Shown piece by piece: positions 17,273-25,707 of a stretch of 39,145 nucleotides of DNA. The notes beneath the pieces are model-generated. The model ran no database searches. It saw only the letters and a list, made by a program, of their open reading frames with translations, and was not told where the DNA came from. A program made the translations under genes and the position numbers. The first letter of the stretch is position 1, and each line of letters starts with the position of its first letter. The stretch is from an uncultured Bacteroidota bacterium (GTDB taxonomy: Bacteria > Bacteroidota > Bacteroidia > Chitinophagales > Saprospiraceae): the NCBI GenBank assembly GCA_937952445.1, contig CALGAA010000389.1, positions 1 to 39,145 of the forward strand, written 5' to 3'.

Positions 17273-19378
17273 TTAATAAAATTCCGACCGATTGTCCACT
17301 ATTTTGGCTTGTTCTTTCAGCGACGAGATCAAAGCTCCTGACACTTGTTGTGCCATTTGGGAAGCAGTGTTCTGTTGAACGGTCGTAAAATCTGATGTGC
17401 TTATATTTTGCCTGCTAAACGGTGAAGCGACAAAGACTCCGGTATTTCCCACTACCGGGGGAGTTACATTGTTATTGGTGGTATGTTTAATCGCTGCCAC
17501 CAACGCAGGTTCCTCACCAATCCCTTCGATCACATCCGTGGCGAAAGTCACACCAAATGCGGTATCAACTTTCACTTGATATTGGTCAGCGATCGCCCTG
17601 AGATTGGTTTGGGTGATTTCGTTGGCGATCTGTTCCCCTTTGAGCTGGTCGAGGACCAGTTGTTCCACGTTGAGTCGAACGCTCTCCGGATCCGGATAAC
17701 CTTCGGGACGTGATTCACTCAGTCCCACGATCACATATTTATCGTTATAAAAGAACTGTGGATTTTGGTAGATGTATACTACAGAGGAAAGATCTCCTTC
17801 ATTGGTATTGTTTGCAAATGACCATCGGATGATATCCCGACTGACGCTGCCACCTCCAAAATTTGCGAACAGAAAATCATTCTCCTGTACTGGTTCCGCC
17901 CTTTGAAGTCGGTATTGTGGATAGTCGACCAGCGTTTCCCTTAAACCATCCAGGGTTCGGGAGGAAGAAACAATGTTCTGGGCTACATTATAAAGAGAAT
18001 CCTGCGTGCGCTGACTCGGAACAAAACGTTTGCTTACTGTAGCGAGTTGAACACCTTCTTCATTAGTCAAATATTTCTTATCGAGGACTTCGACCAAATG
18101 TACGCCAAACTGGGTGGCGATGGTATTCAATTCTCCGACTTCAGCCTGGTAGAAGATCAAATCGTTGAAAGGTTGAACCATTTGTCCCTGGGCAGCGTAT
18201 CCCAATTCCCCTCCATTGGGCGCCGAAGGGCCCATGCTATGCGCTCGTGCCAGAGAATCAAAGCTTATTTCTCCGGATTCGATGATCGCTTTGAGGCTAT
18301 CGGCTTTGCGGAATCCGTCAATCAGATCCTGCTGTGTTTCAGCGGTAAAGAGGATATGACGCGATCGTACGGAATCAGGAATCACCTGTCTGTTGATTAT
18401 TTTTGTCACCGACACATTCCCACCGACGGTATAAGGCCCGATGAGTGACCCCACGGGTTTGGAAAATGCCGAATCCGCAATGATGGCAGGAAGATCTTCC
18501 TTGTATTGATATGCACTTAGGAAGGTACCCTCGTTGTTTTGGATAAAAGTCGTGTCGTTGTCGGTCTGGGCAAATTGTGTCTTGAGGTCTCGAATTTGAT
18601 TCATAACTTCCGTCGAATCCTGACCGGTAGGTTCAACGGTAACCACCATATATTCGAGTATGTTGGATTTTTCTTCATTATAATACACAGATTTGTTTTT
18701 CTTCATGTAATCCATGATCTGATTGCTGGTTACCTGAAGGTCGGCATTGCTGGCTTTGTCAAATGGTATTTTGACGTATGCGATGTTGGCGGCCGTATTT
18801 TGGTCGTTCATGAGGCGTTCGACCATCCATGATGGAGTATGAAAGGCTTGCGCAACAATGTTTTGAACTTTTGCCTGTGTACGGTCTGTGATGATTTCCT
18901 TCTCCTGCCATGCCCAAAACCGTCTGGTCTCTTCCGGCATTGCTCCCGACTGGATTTGTTGCCGAATGTTATTCAACTGCTGAAAATCAATCTGACCGGT
19001 TTGAGGATTGGCAAAACGTTGTTGAATCACGGGACTGATGTTGTTCCCGAATTGGAGGTTCAGCAATTCTTCTTTTCCGACTTTGACCCCATTGGCCTGA
19101 GCTTCTGAATCGAAAAGGTGTTTATTCAAATAATAATTCCAGAGAAAGTTGCGTCGGGAATAAAGGTCGGCACCACCCCCTGCATAAACAGCTTCTTCAT
19201 GAGCCATAAATTCCCGGTAATCCACCTCTTCGCCATTGATCTCTCCGATGGTCATATTGCCCAGTCCCATTTGACTGCTTTGGCCGACCATATCCATGAT
19301 CAAGAATGCCGCCAATGCCAAACCAATCATCACGAACAGCAACCAACTATTTTTTCGAATTGTCCCAATCAAGGCCAT
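17273..19378 (-). CDS. Membrane-anchored peptidyl-prolyl isomerase/chaperone, PpiD/SurA type
   Basis: A 701-residue periplasmic folding factor held in the inner membrane by one N-terminal helix (about residues 12-32, WLLFVMIGLALAAFLIMDMV). A SurA_N-like chaperone region follows, beginning IGEINGEEVDYREF, then a parvulin-type PPIase domain starting near residue 336 (SRHILF) and including GPSAPNGGELGYAAQGQMVQPF, and a long C-terminal region. This architecture is PpiD-like and the length fits Bacteroidota members. It probably assists outer-membrane and secreted proteins, and it neighbours porQ, though separated by hairpins. A -7 box lies about 115 nt upstream. Confidence 0.9.
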   Translation of the reverse strand: MALIGTIRKNSWLLFVMIGLALAAFLIMDMVGQSSQMGLGNMTIGEINGEEVDYREFMAHEEAVYAGGGADLYSRRNFLWNYYLNKHLFDSEAQANGVKVGKEELLNLQFGNNISPVIQQRFANPQTGQIDFQQLNNIRQQIQSGAMPEETRRFWAWQEKEIITDRTQAKVQNIVAQAFHTPSWMVERLMNDQNTAANIAYVKIPFDKASNADLQVTSNQIMDYMKKNKSVYYNEEKSNILEYMVVTVEPTGQDSTEVMNQIRDLKTQFAQTDNDTTFIQNNEGTFLSAYQYKEDLPAIIADSAFSKPVGSLIGPYTVGGNVSVTKIINRQVIPDSVRSRHILFTAETQQDLIDGFRKADSLKAIIESGEISFDSLARAHSMGPSAPNGGELGYAAQGQMVQPFNDLIFYQAEVGELNTIATQFGVHLVEVLDKKYLTNEEGVQLATVSKRFVPSQRTQDSLYNVAQNIVSSSRTLDGLRETLVDYPQYRLQRAEPVQENDFLFANFGGGSVSRDIIRWSFANNTNEGDLSSVVYIYQNPQFFYNDKYVIVGLSESRPEGYPDPESVRLNVEQLVLDQLKGEQIANEITQTNLRAIADQYQVKVDTAFGVTFATDVIEGIGEEPALVAAIKHTTNNNVTPPVVGNTGVFVASPFSRQNISTSDFTTVQQNTASQMAQQVSGALISSLKEQAKIVDNRSEFY

Positions 19379-19491
19379 ACTCTATACTAATTTTTCGGTG
19401 TAGTCATTTAAAATATTAAACTGCCAGTTTTCACGAAGATCGCTAAAAAGGCTACAGATTCCAAAACGTCTTCTACATTTAAAAAGATGCG

Positions 19492-19499
19492 CAAAGGTA
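19492..19499 (-). promoter_or_regulatory. -7 element for the PpiD-like gene
   Basis: Minus strand reads TACCTTTG, a perfect TAnnTTTG box followed by CGC. No clear -33 TTTG at 19-20 nt. The implied leader is about 105 nt. Confidence 0.4.
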
Positions 19500-19540
19500 T
19501 AAAAAATCACTATTAGACGCTACGATGATCGGAAATAAGT

Positions 19541-20128
19541 TTATAATCGGGTCGATTCCAGATGTTTCCGGGCTTCTTCCAGGGCTTCATAGAATTCTTC
19601 TCCATATCCACGGATGATAGCATCCTTCAAAAAATGGATGACAGGCAAACCCAATTGATGCCCTTGTTTGACGGCGGGCTGGCATATGCTCCATTCGTCA
19701 AAATTGAGTGCAGTGAAGCCGATATGGCGATTGCGGGTTACACGGATGGGGTAAAGTTCACAACTCAACGGTTTTTTAAATTCAATCAGCCCGGCACGAT
19801 ATTGCTTTTCGATCCCACAGTACACGATACCTTGCTCATCAATTACGGCAAATGCACAGGTTCCGTCTGCGCGTAGGGTCGTACCGTGATCGTTCATGCC
19901 TGGATAATACGTATCCACTCCCTGTTCCTGGATCGCCTTTCTGGATTCGTCATCCAAAACAGGAAGAACTTTAGCAGAAATCTCCTGCAAAACCTCCCGT
20001 TCTTCAGGCTCCAAGGGCGCCCCAAACTCACCCTCCACGCAACAAGCACCATGGCACGCTGCCAGGTCACAACAAAACTTTTTCTCCAGCAAGTCATCAC
20101 TGACCAGAATATCATTTATCAGAAACAT
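19541..20128 (-). CDS. DUF3109 family cysteine-rich protein
   Basis: A 195-residue cytosolic protein of the DUF3109 family, related to YkgJ-type proteins thought to bind zinc or an Fe-S cluster through conserved cysteines. Nine Cys are present: 19, 20, 25, 29, 30, 91, 104, 123 and 149, in the contexts FCCDLAACHGACC, TCAFAV, YCGIEKQY, SCELYPIRV and ICQPA. The start at 20128 (MFLINDILVSDDLLEKKF) is chosen since it matches where the family begins; the frame extends 26 codons upstream without family-like sequence. Function is not known. Divergent from gltA across a 294-nt gap. Confidence 0.85.
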   Translation of the reverse strand: MFLINDILVSDDLLEKKFCCDLAACHGACCVEGEFGAPLEPEEREVLQEISAKVLPVLDDESRKAIQEQGVDTYYPGMNDHGTTLRADGTCAFAVIDEQGIVYCGIEKQYRAGLIEFKKPLSCELYPIRVTRNRHIGFTALNFDEWSICQPAVKQGHQLGLPVIHFLKDAIIRGYGEEFYEALEEARKHLESTRL

Positions 20129-20422
20129 GACAATTCTATAATTGTAATTCGGTAATTTATATTGTATCTTCGCCCTGAACAAATCAGGTAGTGTGGCAGC
20201 ACCCATTACACACTTGGTTCGCTACCCGAATTTTTGTTCCAGCACCACAATGGGATGCTGATGTTAGCCGGCTGTGGTATTAAACCAGTTTTTTTGCTGT
20301 GCCATCCATTGCTTCGACTACGACCACCATGATCACTGTAATTGCCCAATCGTGATCGTCCCCATGCGGGGTATATGGTGAAAGGGCATTATTTTTTAAA
20401 GTTTAAAATTCGAATTATCCTG
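20129..20422 (+). promoter_or_regulatory. Intergenic region with gltA promoter candidate and inverted repeats
   Basis: No gene is seen. A candidate promoter ATTG (20141-20144), 20-nt spacer, TATCTTCG (20165-20172) has one mismatch in each box and would give a gltA leader of about 245 nt. Within that leader, GATCAC (20331-20336) and GTGATC (20352-20357) form a perfect 6-bp inverted repeat with a 15-nt loop, and ACCACA/TGTGGT arms lie further upstream (about 20245-20280). These could be an operator or leader structure; neither matches a riboswitch family I recognise. Confidence 0.35.
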
Positions 20423-21736
20423 ATGAAGGAATTGAAATCGTTATTTCAAGACAAAACCACACAGGTTCAAAAAGAACTCAAAGATATATTAAAAAACCAT
20501 GGAGACCTAAAGGTTGATACTGTCGTAATTCGACAGGTGCTGGGAGGTATGCGGGGAATTAAAAGTATGTTTTCAGAAACCTCACTGCTCGACCCGATGG
20601 ATGGGATCAAATTTCGCGGGTATAGCATCCCTCAGCTAAGGGATGAACTTCCCAAACCGGATCAGGGCGAAGAGCCTTTGCCTGAAGGCTTGTTCTGGCT
20701 GATGTTGACCGGCGAAATCCCCACCAAAAACCAGGTGGAGGGGTTGGCAAATGAATGGGAAAAGAGAAGTCGCGTTCCCGAGCACACCTACAAAATACTG
20801 GATGCCCTGCCACGCACTACGCATCCCATGACACAATTTAGTATAGCGATCGCTTCCATGCAGACCGAAAGTCTCTTTGCCCAAAAATACGCTGAAGGAA
20901 TTGCTAAAACTGAATACTGGGATCCCATGTACGAAGATGTGATGGATCTCATCGCCAAACTCCCACCCGTAGCGGCTTATATATACCGCAGGGTGTACCA
21001 CGATGATGATCACATCCAGGCCGATGAATCTCTGGACTGGGCTGCCAATTTCGCCCAAATGCTGGGAAATAGCGACCCGCAGTTTCAAGATTTAATGCGC
21101 CTGTACCTGACCATACATGCCGATCACGAAGGTGGAAATGCAAGTGCCCATACGACTCACCTCGTGGGATCTACCCTCAGCGATGCGTATTATTCCCTTT
21201 CTGCAGGGATGAATGCGCTGGCCGGCCCCCTCCACGGACTGGCTAACCAGGAAGTGATCAAATTTATATTTTCGATGTTGGACGAAATCGGCACCCAAAC
21301 ACCGACCGATGATCAGGTAAAAGATTTCATCAACAAAACCCTCGACGAAGGGCGGGTAATCCCGGGCTATGGTCATGCGGTGCTTCGTCAGCCCGATCCC
21401 CGGTTTATCGCTCAGAAAAATTTTGCTGAAAAACATCTTCAGGAGGACCCGCTGATTCAGGTGGTATGGCAGTTGTTCCGACTCGTTCCGGATATTTTAG
21501 AGGGATTGGGCAAAGTCAAAAACCCATGGCCAAATGTGGATGCGCATTCCGGTGCTATTCTGGTTCATTACGGCATCAAGGAATATAACTTTTACACCGT
21601 TATATTTGGTGTTTCCAGAGCGTTGGGTGTTTTATCCAATCTGTGCTGGTCCCGTGCGCTGGGTCTGCCACTGGAACGCCCCAAATCTGTTAATCTCGAA
21701 TGGATAAAAAATTATATCAAACAAAAAACCAACTGA
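20423..21736 (+). CDS. gltA: Citrate (Si)-synthase, eukaryote-like type
   Basis: A 437-residue citrate synthase, condensing acetyl-CoA and oxaloacetate in the TCA cycle. The catalytic triad is seen as His271 (GPLHGLANQE), His318 (GYGHAVLRQPDPR) and Asp373 (NVDAHSGAIL), corresponding to pig-heart His274, His320 and Asp375. The N-terminal half, with GGMRGIKSM, FRGYSIPQ and EEPLPEGLFWLMLTGEIPT, is of the mitochondrial-like type rather than the E. coli GltA type. The start at 20423 is chosen over an ATG at 20342 because MKELKSLFQDKT aligns with the family start. Its TGA overlaps the gcvH ATG by one base, implying translational coupling. Confidence 0.95.
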   Translation: MKELKSLFQDKTTQVQKELKDILKNHGDLKVDTVVIRQVLGGMRGIKSMFSETSLLDPMDGIKFRGYSIPQLRDELPKPDQGEEPLPEGLFWLMLTGEIPTKNQVEGLANEWEKRSRVPEHTYKILDALPRTTHPMTQFSIAIASMQTESLFAQKYAEGIAKTEYWDPMYEDVMDLIAKLPPVAAYIYRRVYHDDDHIQADESLDWAANFAQMLGNSDPQFQDLMRLYLTIHADHEGGNASAHTTHLVGSTLSDAYYSLSAGMNALAGPLHGLANQEVIKFIFSMLDEIGTQTPTDDQVKDFINKTLDEGRVIPGYGHAVLRQPDPRFIAQKNFAEKHLQEDPLIQVVWQLFRLVPDILEGLGKVKNPWPNVDAHSGAILVHYGIKEYNFYTVIFGVSRALGVLSNLCWSRALGLPLERPKSVNLEWIKNYIKQKTN

Positions 21737-22131
21737 TGAATACACCTGATGACCTAAGATACAGCCAGGAACACGAATGGGTACGAAAACTTGACGATGG
21801 GGACGAAGTACTCGTCGGAATTACGGATTTTGCCCAGTCGGAGCTGGGGGATATCGTCTATGTAGAAGTCGAAACGGTTGGAAGTGAACTGAGTAAAGAT
21901 GAGGTATTCGGCACCATTGAAGCCGTGAAGACCACTTCAGATCTTCATATGCCCGTAAGCGGGGAAATTGTCGAATTCAATCCCGCCATTGACGAAAATG
22001 AGGGTGACCAGCCCGAACTTGTCAATGAATCACCCTATGACAAAGGATGGATCATCAAGGTCCGTATGACCTCGCCTGAGGAATACGATTCCCTGATGAC
22101 CGCCGAAGATTATGAAGCAATGGTTTCCTGA
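21736..22131 (+). CDS. gcvH: Glycine cleavage system H protein
   Basis: A 131-residue lipoyl carrier protein that shuttles the aminomethyl group between the P, T and L proteins of the glycine cleavage system. The lipoylation site is Lys65 in GTIEAVKTTSDL, and the N-terminal YSQEHEWVR and DFAQSELGDIVYVE blocks are typical. The ATG at 21736 shares its A with the gltA TGA; an in-frame ATG at 21700 would lie inside gltA and add non-family residues. The order gcvH-vanZ-tonB is known in other Bacteroidota; the tight link to gltA seems less usual. Confidence 0.96.
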   Translation: MNTPDDLRYSQEHEWVRKLDDGDEVLVGITDFAQSELGDIVYVEVETVGSELSKDEVFGTIEAVKTTSDLHMPVSGEIVEFNPAIDENEGDQPELVNESPYDKGWIIKVRMTSPEEYDSLMTAEDYEAMVS

Positions 22132-22208
22132 TCCCACCCAGGAAATACAAAAAAATCCGGAATGTCATACACCAAAATTCCCTTTGGGCACATCTAATAA
22201 TTGAGTGA

Positions 22209-22568
22209 GTGAGACAATTGAACTGGAAATGGATTTGGATCGTATGGCTTATTGTTGTATGTTTTTTATCCCTGATGCCTTCCGGTTCATCAGTAAACCA
22301 AAAGTGGTTGAGTTGGCCGCACATCGATAAAATTGCACATGGTATCATGTATGCTATATTGAGTTTTACCATGCTCAAATTTTTGCAAAAAACGAGTGTC
22401 CGTCAACCGATTATATATGTGGTTTTGTTTTGCATTGTGTTGGGGGTATGCATTGAATTCCTCCAAAGTTCAAAATTAATAAACCGGAATTTTGAAATTG
22501 CTGATATTATTGCTAATATTATTGGCACTTTCGCAGGAATTATAATAACTAAGTTTTTAAACAGCTAA
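22209..22568 (+). CDS. VanZ family membrane protein
   Basis: A 119-residue membrane protein of the VanZ-like family with about four hydrophobic helices. The conserved PHIDKIAHGIMYAILS (about 37-52), LGVCIEFLQ (about 78-86) and FEIADIIANIIGTFAG (about 95-110) are visible. The start appears to be GTG at 22209, as an in-frame stop codon lies immediately before it; a TTG at 22218 is the other option. VanZ-like proteins in this phylum have no known antibiotic-resistance role. The stop codon is only 3 nt before tonB. Confidence 0.88.
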   Translation: MRQLNWKWIWIVWLIVVCFLSLMPSGSSVNQKWLSWPHIDKIAHGIMYAILSFTMLKFLQKTSVRQPIIYVVLFCIVLGVCIEFLQSSKLINRNFEIADIIANIIGTFAGIIITKFLNS

Positions 22569-22571
22569 GAC

Positions 22572-23498
22572 ATGTTAGACAACGTAAATGTTAGTGGGGA
22601 CGCCCTTGTATGGGGGATAGCTGGGATATTCATCTTTATCGTAGCCTTGATTGTGATTGCGCAGATTATTATCCGCCGTCGAAGCAGTCAAGACCTGACT
22701 GCCAAGTATCAGGATCACGATTGGAAGAGTCCGCTAGAAGCCCGGGCAAAATATCCCGATGTGGATGTTTTCCGCCTGTCCTTGCCCTTCTTATTGTTGG
22801 GTGGTGTCGTAGCTTTGGCGATTACCTGGTTGAGTTTTAACTACACCCAGGCTGATGCGTCGATATATATCCCGGATAATGCACTTGATGTACCGGATGA
22901 TATCGAAATCGAACCGCCAAGGACTGCAGAACCTCCACCTCCACCTCCACCTCCGCCACCACCGGTGATCGAAGAGGTTCCGGAGGAATTGATCGAAGAG
23001 GATGACATTGTGGAATTCGTGGACCAATCGGTTGAGGAAGAAACAATAGTGGAAGCTCCTGTTGTCGAGGAAGCACCTCCTCCGCCTCCGCCACCGCCGC
23101 CACCACCACCAGCTCCCAAAGAGGAAGAAATCTTTAGGGTAGTGGAACAAATGCCTCGATTCCCGGGATGTGAAGACATCGCTGGTTCGCAGGACGAAAA
23201 GAAAGCTTGTGCTGATCAAAAGATGCTCGAGTTCTTGTATGGAAACATCAAATACCCTGCAATCGCACGTGAAAACGGGATCGAAGGAAACGTCGTCGTT
23301 AGTTTCGTCGTTGAAACTGATGGATCGATTTCCGACCCAAAAATCATTAGAGATCCGGGGGCCGGTCTGGGCGAAGAAGCTCTTCGCGTGGTTGACTTGA
23401 TGGGAAATTTACCACAGAAATGGACGCCTGGCCAACAGCGAGGCAATCCAGTTCGGGTACAATTTATCCTTCCCGTAAAATTTGAATTGAAAAATTAA
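22572..23498 (+). CDS. tonB: Energy transducer TonB, with an extra N-terminal membrane helix
   Basis: A 308-residue TonB-family protein that couples the proton-motive force to outer-membrane receptors. Two membrane helices are seen, at about 11-34 and 69-87. The second, after KYPDVDVFRLSLPF, matches the usual single TonB anchor; the first, followed by a basic and polar 33-residue loop, is additional. The periplasmic part has two Pro runs (residues 121-131 and 169-180) separated by an acidic stretch, then a TonB_C domain (about 215-308) with YPAIARENGIEGNVVVSFVV. Cys200 and Cys213 could form a disulfide. It ends the gltA-gcvH-vanZ-tonB cluster, and a strong terminator follows 32 nt later. Confidence 0.93.
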   Translation: MLDNVNVSGDALVWGIAGIFIFIVALIVIAQIIIRRRSSQDLTAKYQDHDWKSPLEARAKYPDVDVFRLSLPFLLLGGVVALAITWLSFNYTQADASIYIPDNALDVPDDIEIEPPRTAEPPPPPPPPPPPVIEEVPEELIEEDDIVEFVDQSVEEETIVEAPVVEEAPPPPPPPPPPPPAPKEEEIFRVVEQMPRFPGCEDIAGSQDEKKACADQKMLEFLYGNIKYPAIARENGIEGNVVVSFVVETDGSISDPKIIRDPGAGLGEEALRVVDLMGNLPQKWTPGQQRGNPVRVQFILPVKFELKN

Positions 23499-23530
23499 TT
23501 TCAGGGTCTCCTGAAGGTAGAAAATAGATT

Positions 23531-23562
23531 GGCGACAGAGGCTTTCCTCTGTCGCCTTTTTT
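23531..23562 (+). terminator. Intrinsic terminator after tonB
   Basis: A perfect 10-bp stem GGCGACAGAG/CTCTGTCGCC with a 6-nt loop (GCTTTC), followed by six T residues. This is the clearest intrinsic terminator in the window and closes the gltA-gcvH-vanZ-tonB cluster. Confidence 0.92.
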
Positions 23563-23588
23563 GTTTACAGGATAACAATTCTGGCTGG

Positions 23589-23953
23589 CGCAGAAAGCAC
23601 GGCGCGGAGTAAAACTTTTCTGCCAGGGAAACATTCGGTGTTTTTTTGGAGCAGAGTATTGGAAGGCGCCTCGAACCCCGTTGGTGGCCGGCACTTTGAC
23701 ACTGCCCGTCACCTGAAATGAGCAGGAGGCCGGGCACGAATTAGGAAGCTTTTTGCCGGGGAGAAGTTCCGCGGGTTTTCCTGGGGTTGGTGGAATTTGG
23801 TGAAAGGAACTTCGAAGTCCCTTGGTGGCCTGCACTTTGACAGTGCCCGCCACCTGAAAGGAGCAGGAGGCCCGGCACGAATTACAAGTCCCTTGCCCGG
23901 GTAAAATCTCCGTGGTTTTTTTCTGGGCATGGTGGAATGAGGTGAAGAGCTTA
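23589..23953. repeat. Degenerate 141-bp tandem repeat, about two and a half copies
   Basis: Copies at 23681-23821 and 23822-23953 are clearly alike (for example TTGGTGGCC, GCACTTTGACA, GAGCAGGAGGCC, GGCACGAATTA, GGTGGAAT). A more diverged partial copy covers about 23589-23680. Copy 2 begins with a hairpin at 23823-23853: GGTGGC/GCCACC, a 2x2 internal loop, GCACT/AGTGC and a TTGAC loop. Copy 1 keeps it with one G.T pair and one mismatch. The minus strand is open in more than one frame across the copies because 141 is divisible by 3, but no recognisable protein results. It lies between convergent tonB and frr. Confidence 0.7.
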
Positions 23954-24330
23954 CGGGGGTGGGTTAAGGTTTGTGTTTGAGTAGCTTTTACCTGTCAGGC
24001 TGTCCTTATCTGATGATTCGGAAATAGTTTTCGGCAGTCTATACGCCATCGAGAGGCAAAACGTGGGGATTTTTCCCATTTTAACGACCCCGTCCCAGAA
24101 TTAGCGTTTAGCGTGATGGAGTAGATTTCCGATCAAGGCTGTAGTGCAATTAAGTGGAGGTTTTAGGTTTATTAAGCTGGCTTTGGATCAATTCGGAGTT
24201 AAAGCAGGTCAGTGGTGATGTGCGGCCGATTAAGTGACGAGGTTCCTAATGTTGAGACCGGGAGGACTCCAACAGACTATACAAAACATCCAAACCGCAA
24301 CCGATAAGTATGTCGTTACTAACCTGTTTA
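23954..24330. other. Remainder of the tonB-frr intergenic region, nothing recognised
   Basis: Between the end of the 141-bp repeat and the frr stop codon I see no convincing gene, RNA, terminator or promoter. It continues the gene-free stretch that starts at 23499 (832 nt in all). Sequence complexity is ordinary. Confidence 0.5.
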
Positions 24331-24894
24331 TCAAATGGTCATGATATCTTTTTCCTTCGCTTCGATAAATTCATCCACCTTTTGGTAGTAGGATTTCACC
24401 AAATCATCGATTGAATTTTCAACCCTCTTACCTGCATCTTCTGGATACCCATCTTTTACTTCCCTTTTGATCACATCCATAGCGTCTTTGCGGACGTTAC
24501 GAACGCTTACTTTGGTATCTTCACCTAATGCCTTGGCTTGCTTGACCAGAGTCTTTCTCCGCTCTTCTGTCAATGGCGGTACAGGGATACGAATAAATTC
24601 TCCGTCATTCATCGGATTATAGCCAAGGTTGGCTTCCACGATGGCACGCTCGATGTCGTTGATAATCTTTTTATCCCAGGGTTGAATCGACAGGGTCCGG
24701 GCATCGGCCACCGCGATATTTGCAACTTGATTAATGGGCGTGGGCACGCCATAATAATTTACCATAACCCCTTCGATCATCCCTGGATTTGCTTTCCCAG
24801 TTCGTACTTTGACCAATTCAGACTTGAGGTGATTGATCGAATCTTCCATCTTTGATGCGGTCACCTTCTTTAAGTTCTCCATTGTAACTGCCAT
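24331..24894 (-). CDS. frr: Ribosome recycling factor
   Basis: A 187-residue RRF, which with EF-G splits the post-termination ribosome. Family blocks are visible: ELVKVRTGKANPGMIEGVMVNYYG (about 25-48), ARTLSIQPWDKKIINDIERAI (about 65-85), IRIPVPPLTEERRKTLVKQAK (about 101-121) and VRNVRKDAMDVIK. Length is normal (about 185). It starts 34 nt after the zinc-peptidase stop codon on the same strand, so the two may be co-transcribed. The usual neighbours tsf and pyrH are not present here. Confidence 0.96.
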   Translation of the reverse strand: MAVTMENLKKVTASKMEDSINHLKSELVKVRTGKANPGMIEGVMVNYYGVPTPINQVANIAVADARTLSIQPWDKKIINDIERAIVEANLGYNPMNDGEFIRIPVPPLTEERRKTLVKQAKALGEDTKVSVRNVRKDAMDVIKREVKDGYPEDAGKRVENSIDDLVKSYYQKVDEFIEAKEKDIMTI

Positions 24895-24928
24895 AACCTA
24901 ATCTGTATATATTTTTCGGATTTAAAAT

Positions 24929-25633
24929 TCAATCACGGTTGCCCATAAACTGTAGAATCAAAAACAAAAACATAACCAAAGCTGACAAAGCCGCTGCTAC
25001 GTATGTCATAGCTGCCCATTTGAGCGCATCACGAGCTTTTTCATGCTCAGATCCGGAAACTATGTTGTTTTGATTGAGCCAGGCCAATGCTCGCTTACTG
25101 GCGTCAAATTCCACGGGTAAAGTCACCAGCGAGAACAAGGTGGTAACTCCAAATGCCGCAATGGTAATGATCAGCAACGTGCCTCCCAGACTCCCCGCAC
25201 CCATTCCAAATCCACCCAGGGCAAACAGCAACAAATACTGTTGCAAACCTGATGCCACCTTTACAAAAGGGACTATAGCCGATCTAAATTTAAGGGCAGA
25301 ATAGGCCGTAGCATGCTGTACAGCATGGCCGCATTCATGCGCAGACACGGCAGCAGCCATCACACTGTGCCCCTGATACACTTCAGGGCTCAGATTGACC
25401 GTTTTATTGGCCGGGTTGTAGTGATCGGTCAAAAATCCCTGGGCAGGCAGTACTTTGACATCGTGAATACCATAGTATCGAAGCATAGTTTCAGCCACTT
25501 CTTTTCCGGACATCCCCTGAGAAATGGGAACCCGGCTGTATTCATTAAATTTGGCTTTTAAGCGACTGCTCACCCACCATCCAATCAGGGTAAAGATCCC
25601 CGCAATCACCATATAACCCATGTATCCTGACAT
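24929..25633 (-). CDS. Membrane zinc metallopeptidase (YugP-like, PF04298 type)
   Basis: A 234-residue membrane-anchored peptidase. It has an N-terminal helix (about 5-22), the zinc-binding HECGH (99-103), whose Glu100 would be catalytic, and hydrophobic segments near 125-165 and at the C-terminus (about 208-228). The preceding NLSPEVYQGHSVMAAAVSAHECGHAVQ block is characteristic of the YugP-like family. Its substrates are unknown; membrane-protein quality control is a common suggestion for such enzymes (inference). It lies between serS and frr on the same strand, 74 nt from serS and 34 nt from frr. Confidence 0.9.
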   Translation of the reverse strand: MSGYMGYMVIAGIFTLIGWWVSSRLKAKFNEYSRVPISQGMSGKEVAETMLRYYGIHDVKVLPAQGFLTDHYNPANKTVNLSPEVYQGHSVMAAAVSAHECGHAVQHATAYSALKFRSAIVPFVKVASGLQQYLLLFALGGFGMGAGSLGGTLLIITIAAFGVTTLFSLVTLPVEFDASKRALAWLNQNNIVSGSEHEKARDALKWAAMTYVAAALSALVMFLFLILQFMGNRD

Positions 25634-25707
25634 ATCTTAACTTTTTAATTTTATACTGTAAATATAGTCGGTTTTTAAACTTCCATCAACACCGACTTGT
25701 AATTCCT

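Noticed and set aside
22837..23219. Gly- or Arg/Trp-rich minus-strand frames within tonB
   Set aside because: Artefacts of the CCN-rich Pro codon runs read on the other strand.
23464..23853. A 129-codon minus-strand frame through the 141-bp repeat
   Set aside because: Its openness is explained by the repeat period being divisible by three; it overlaps the terminator and the end of tonB, and other frames are open too.
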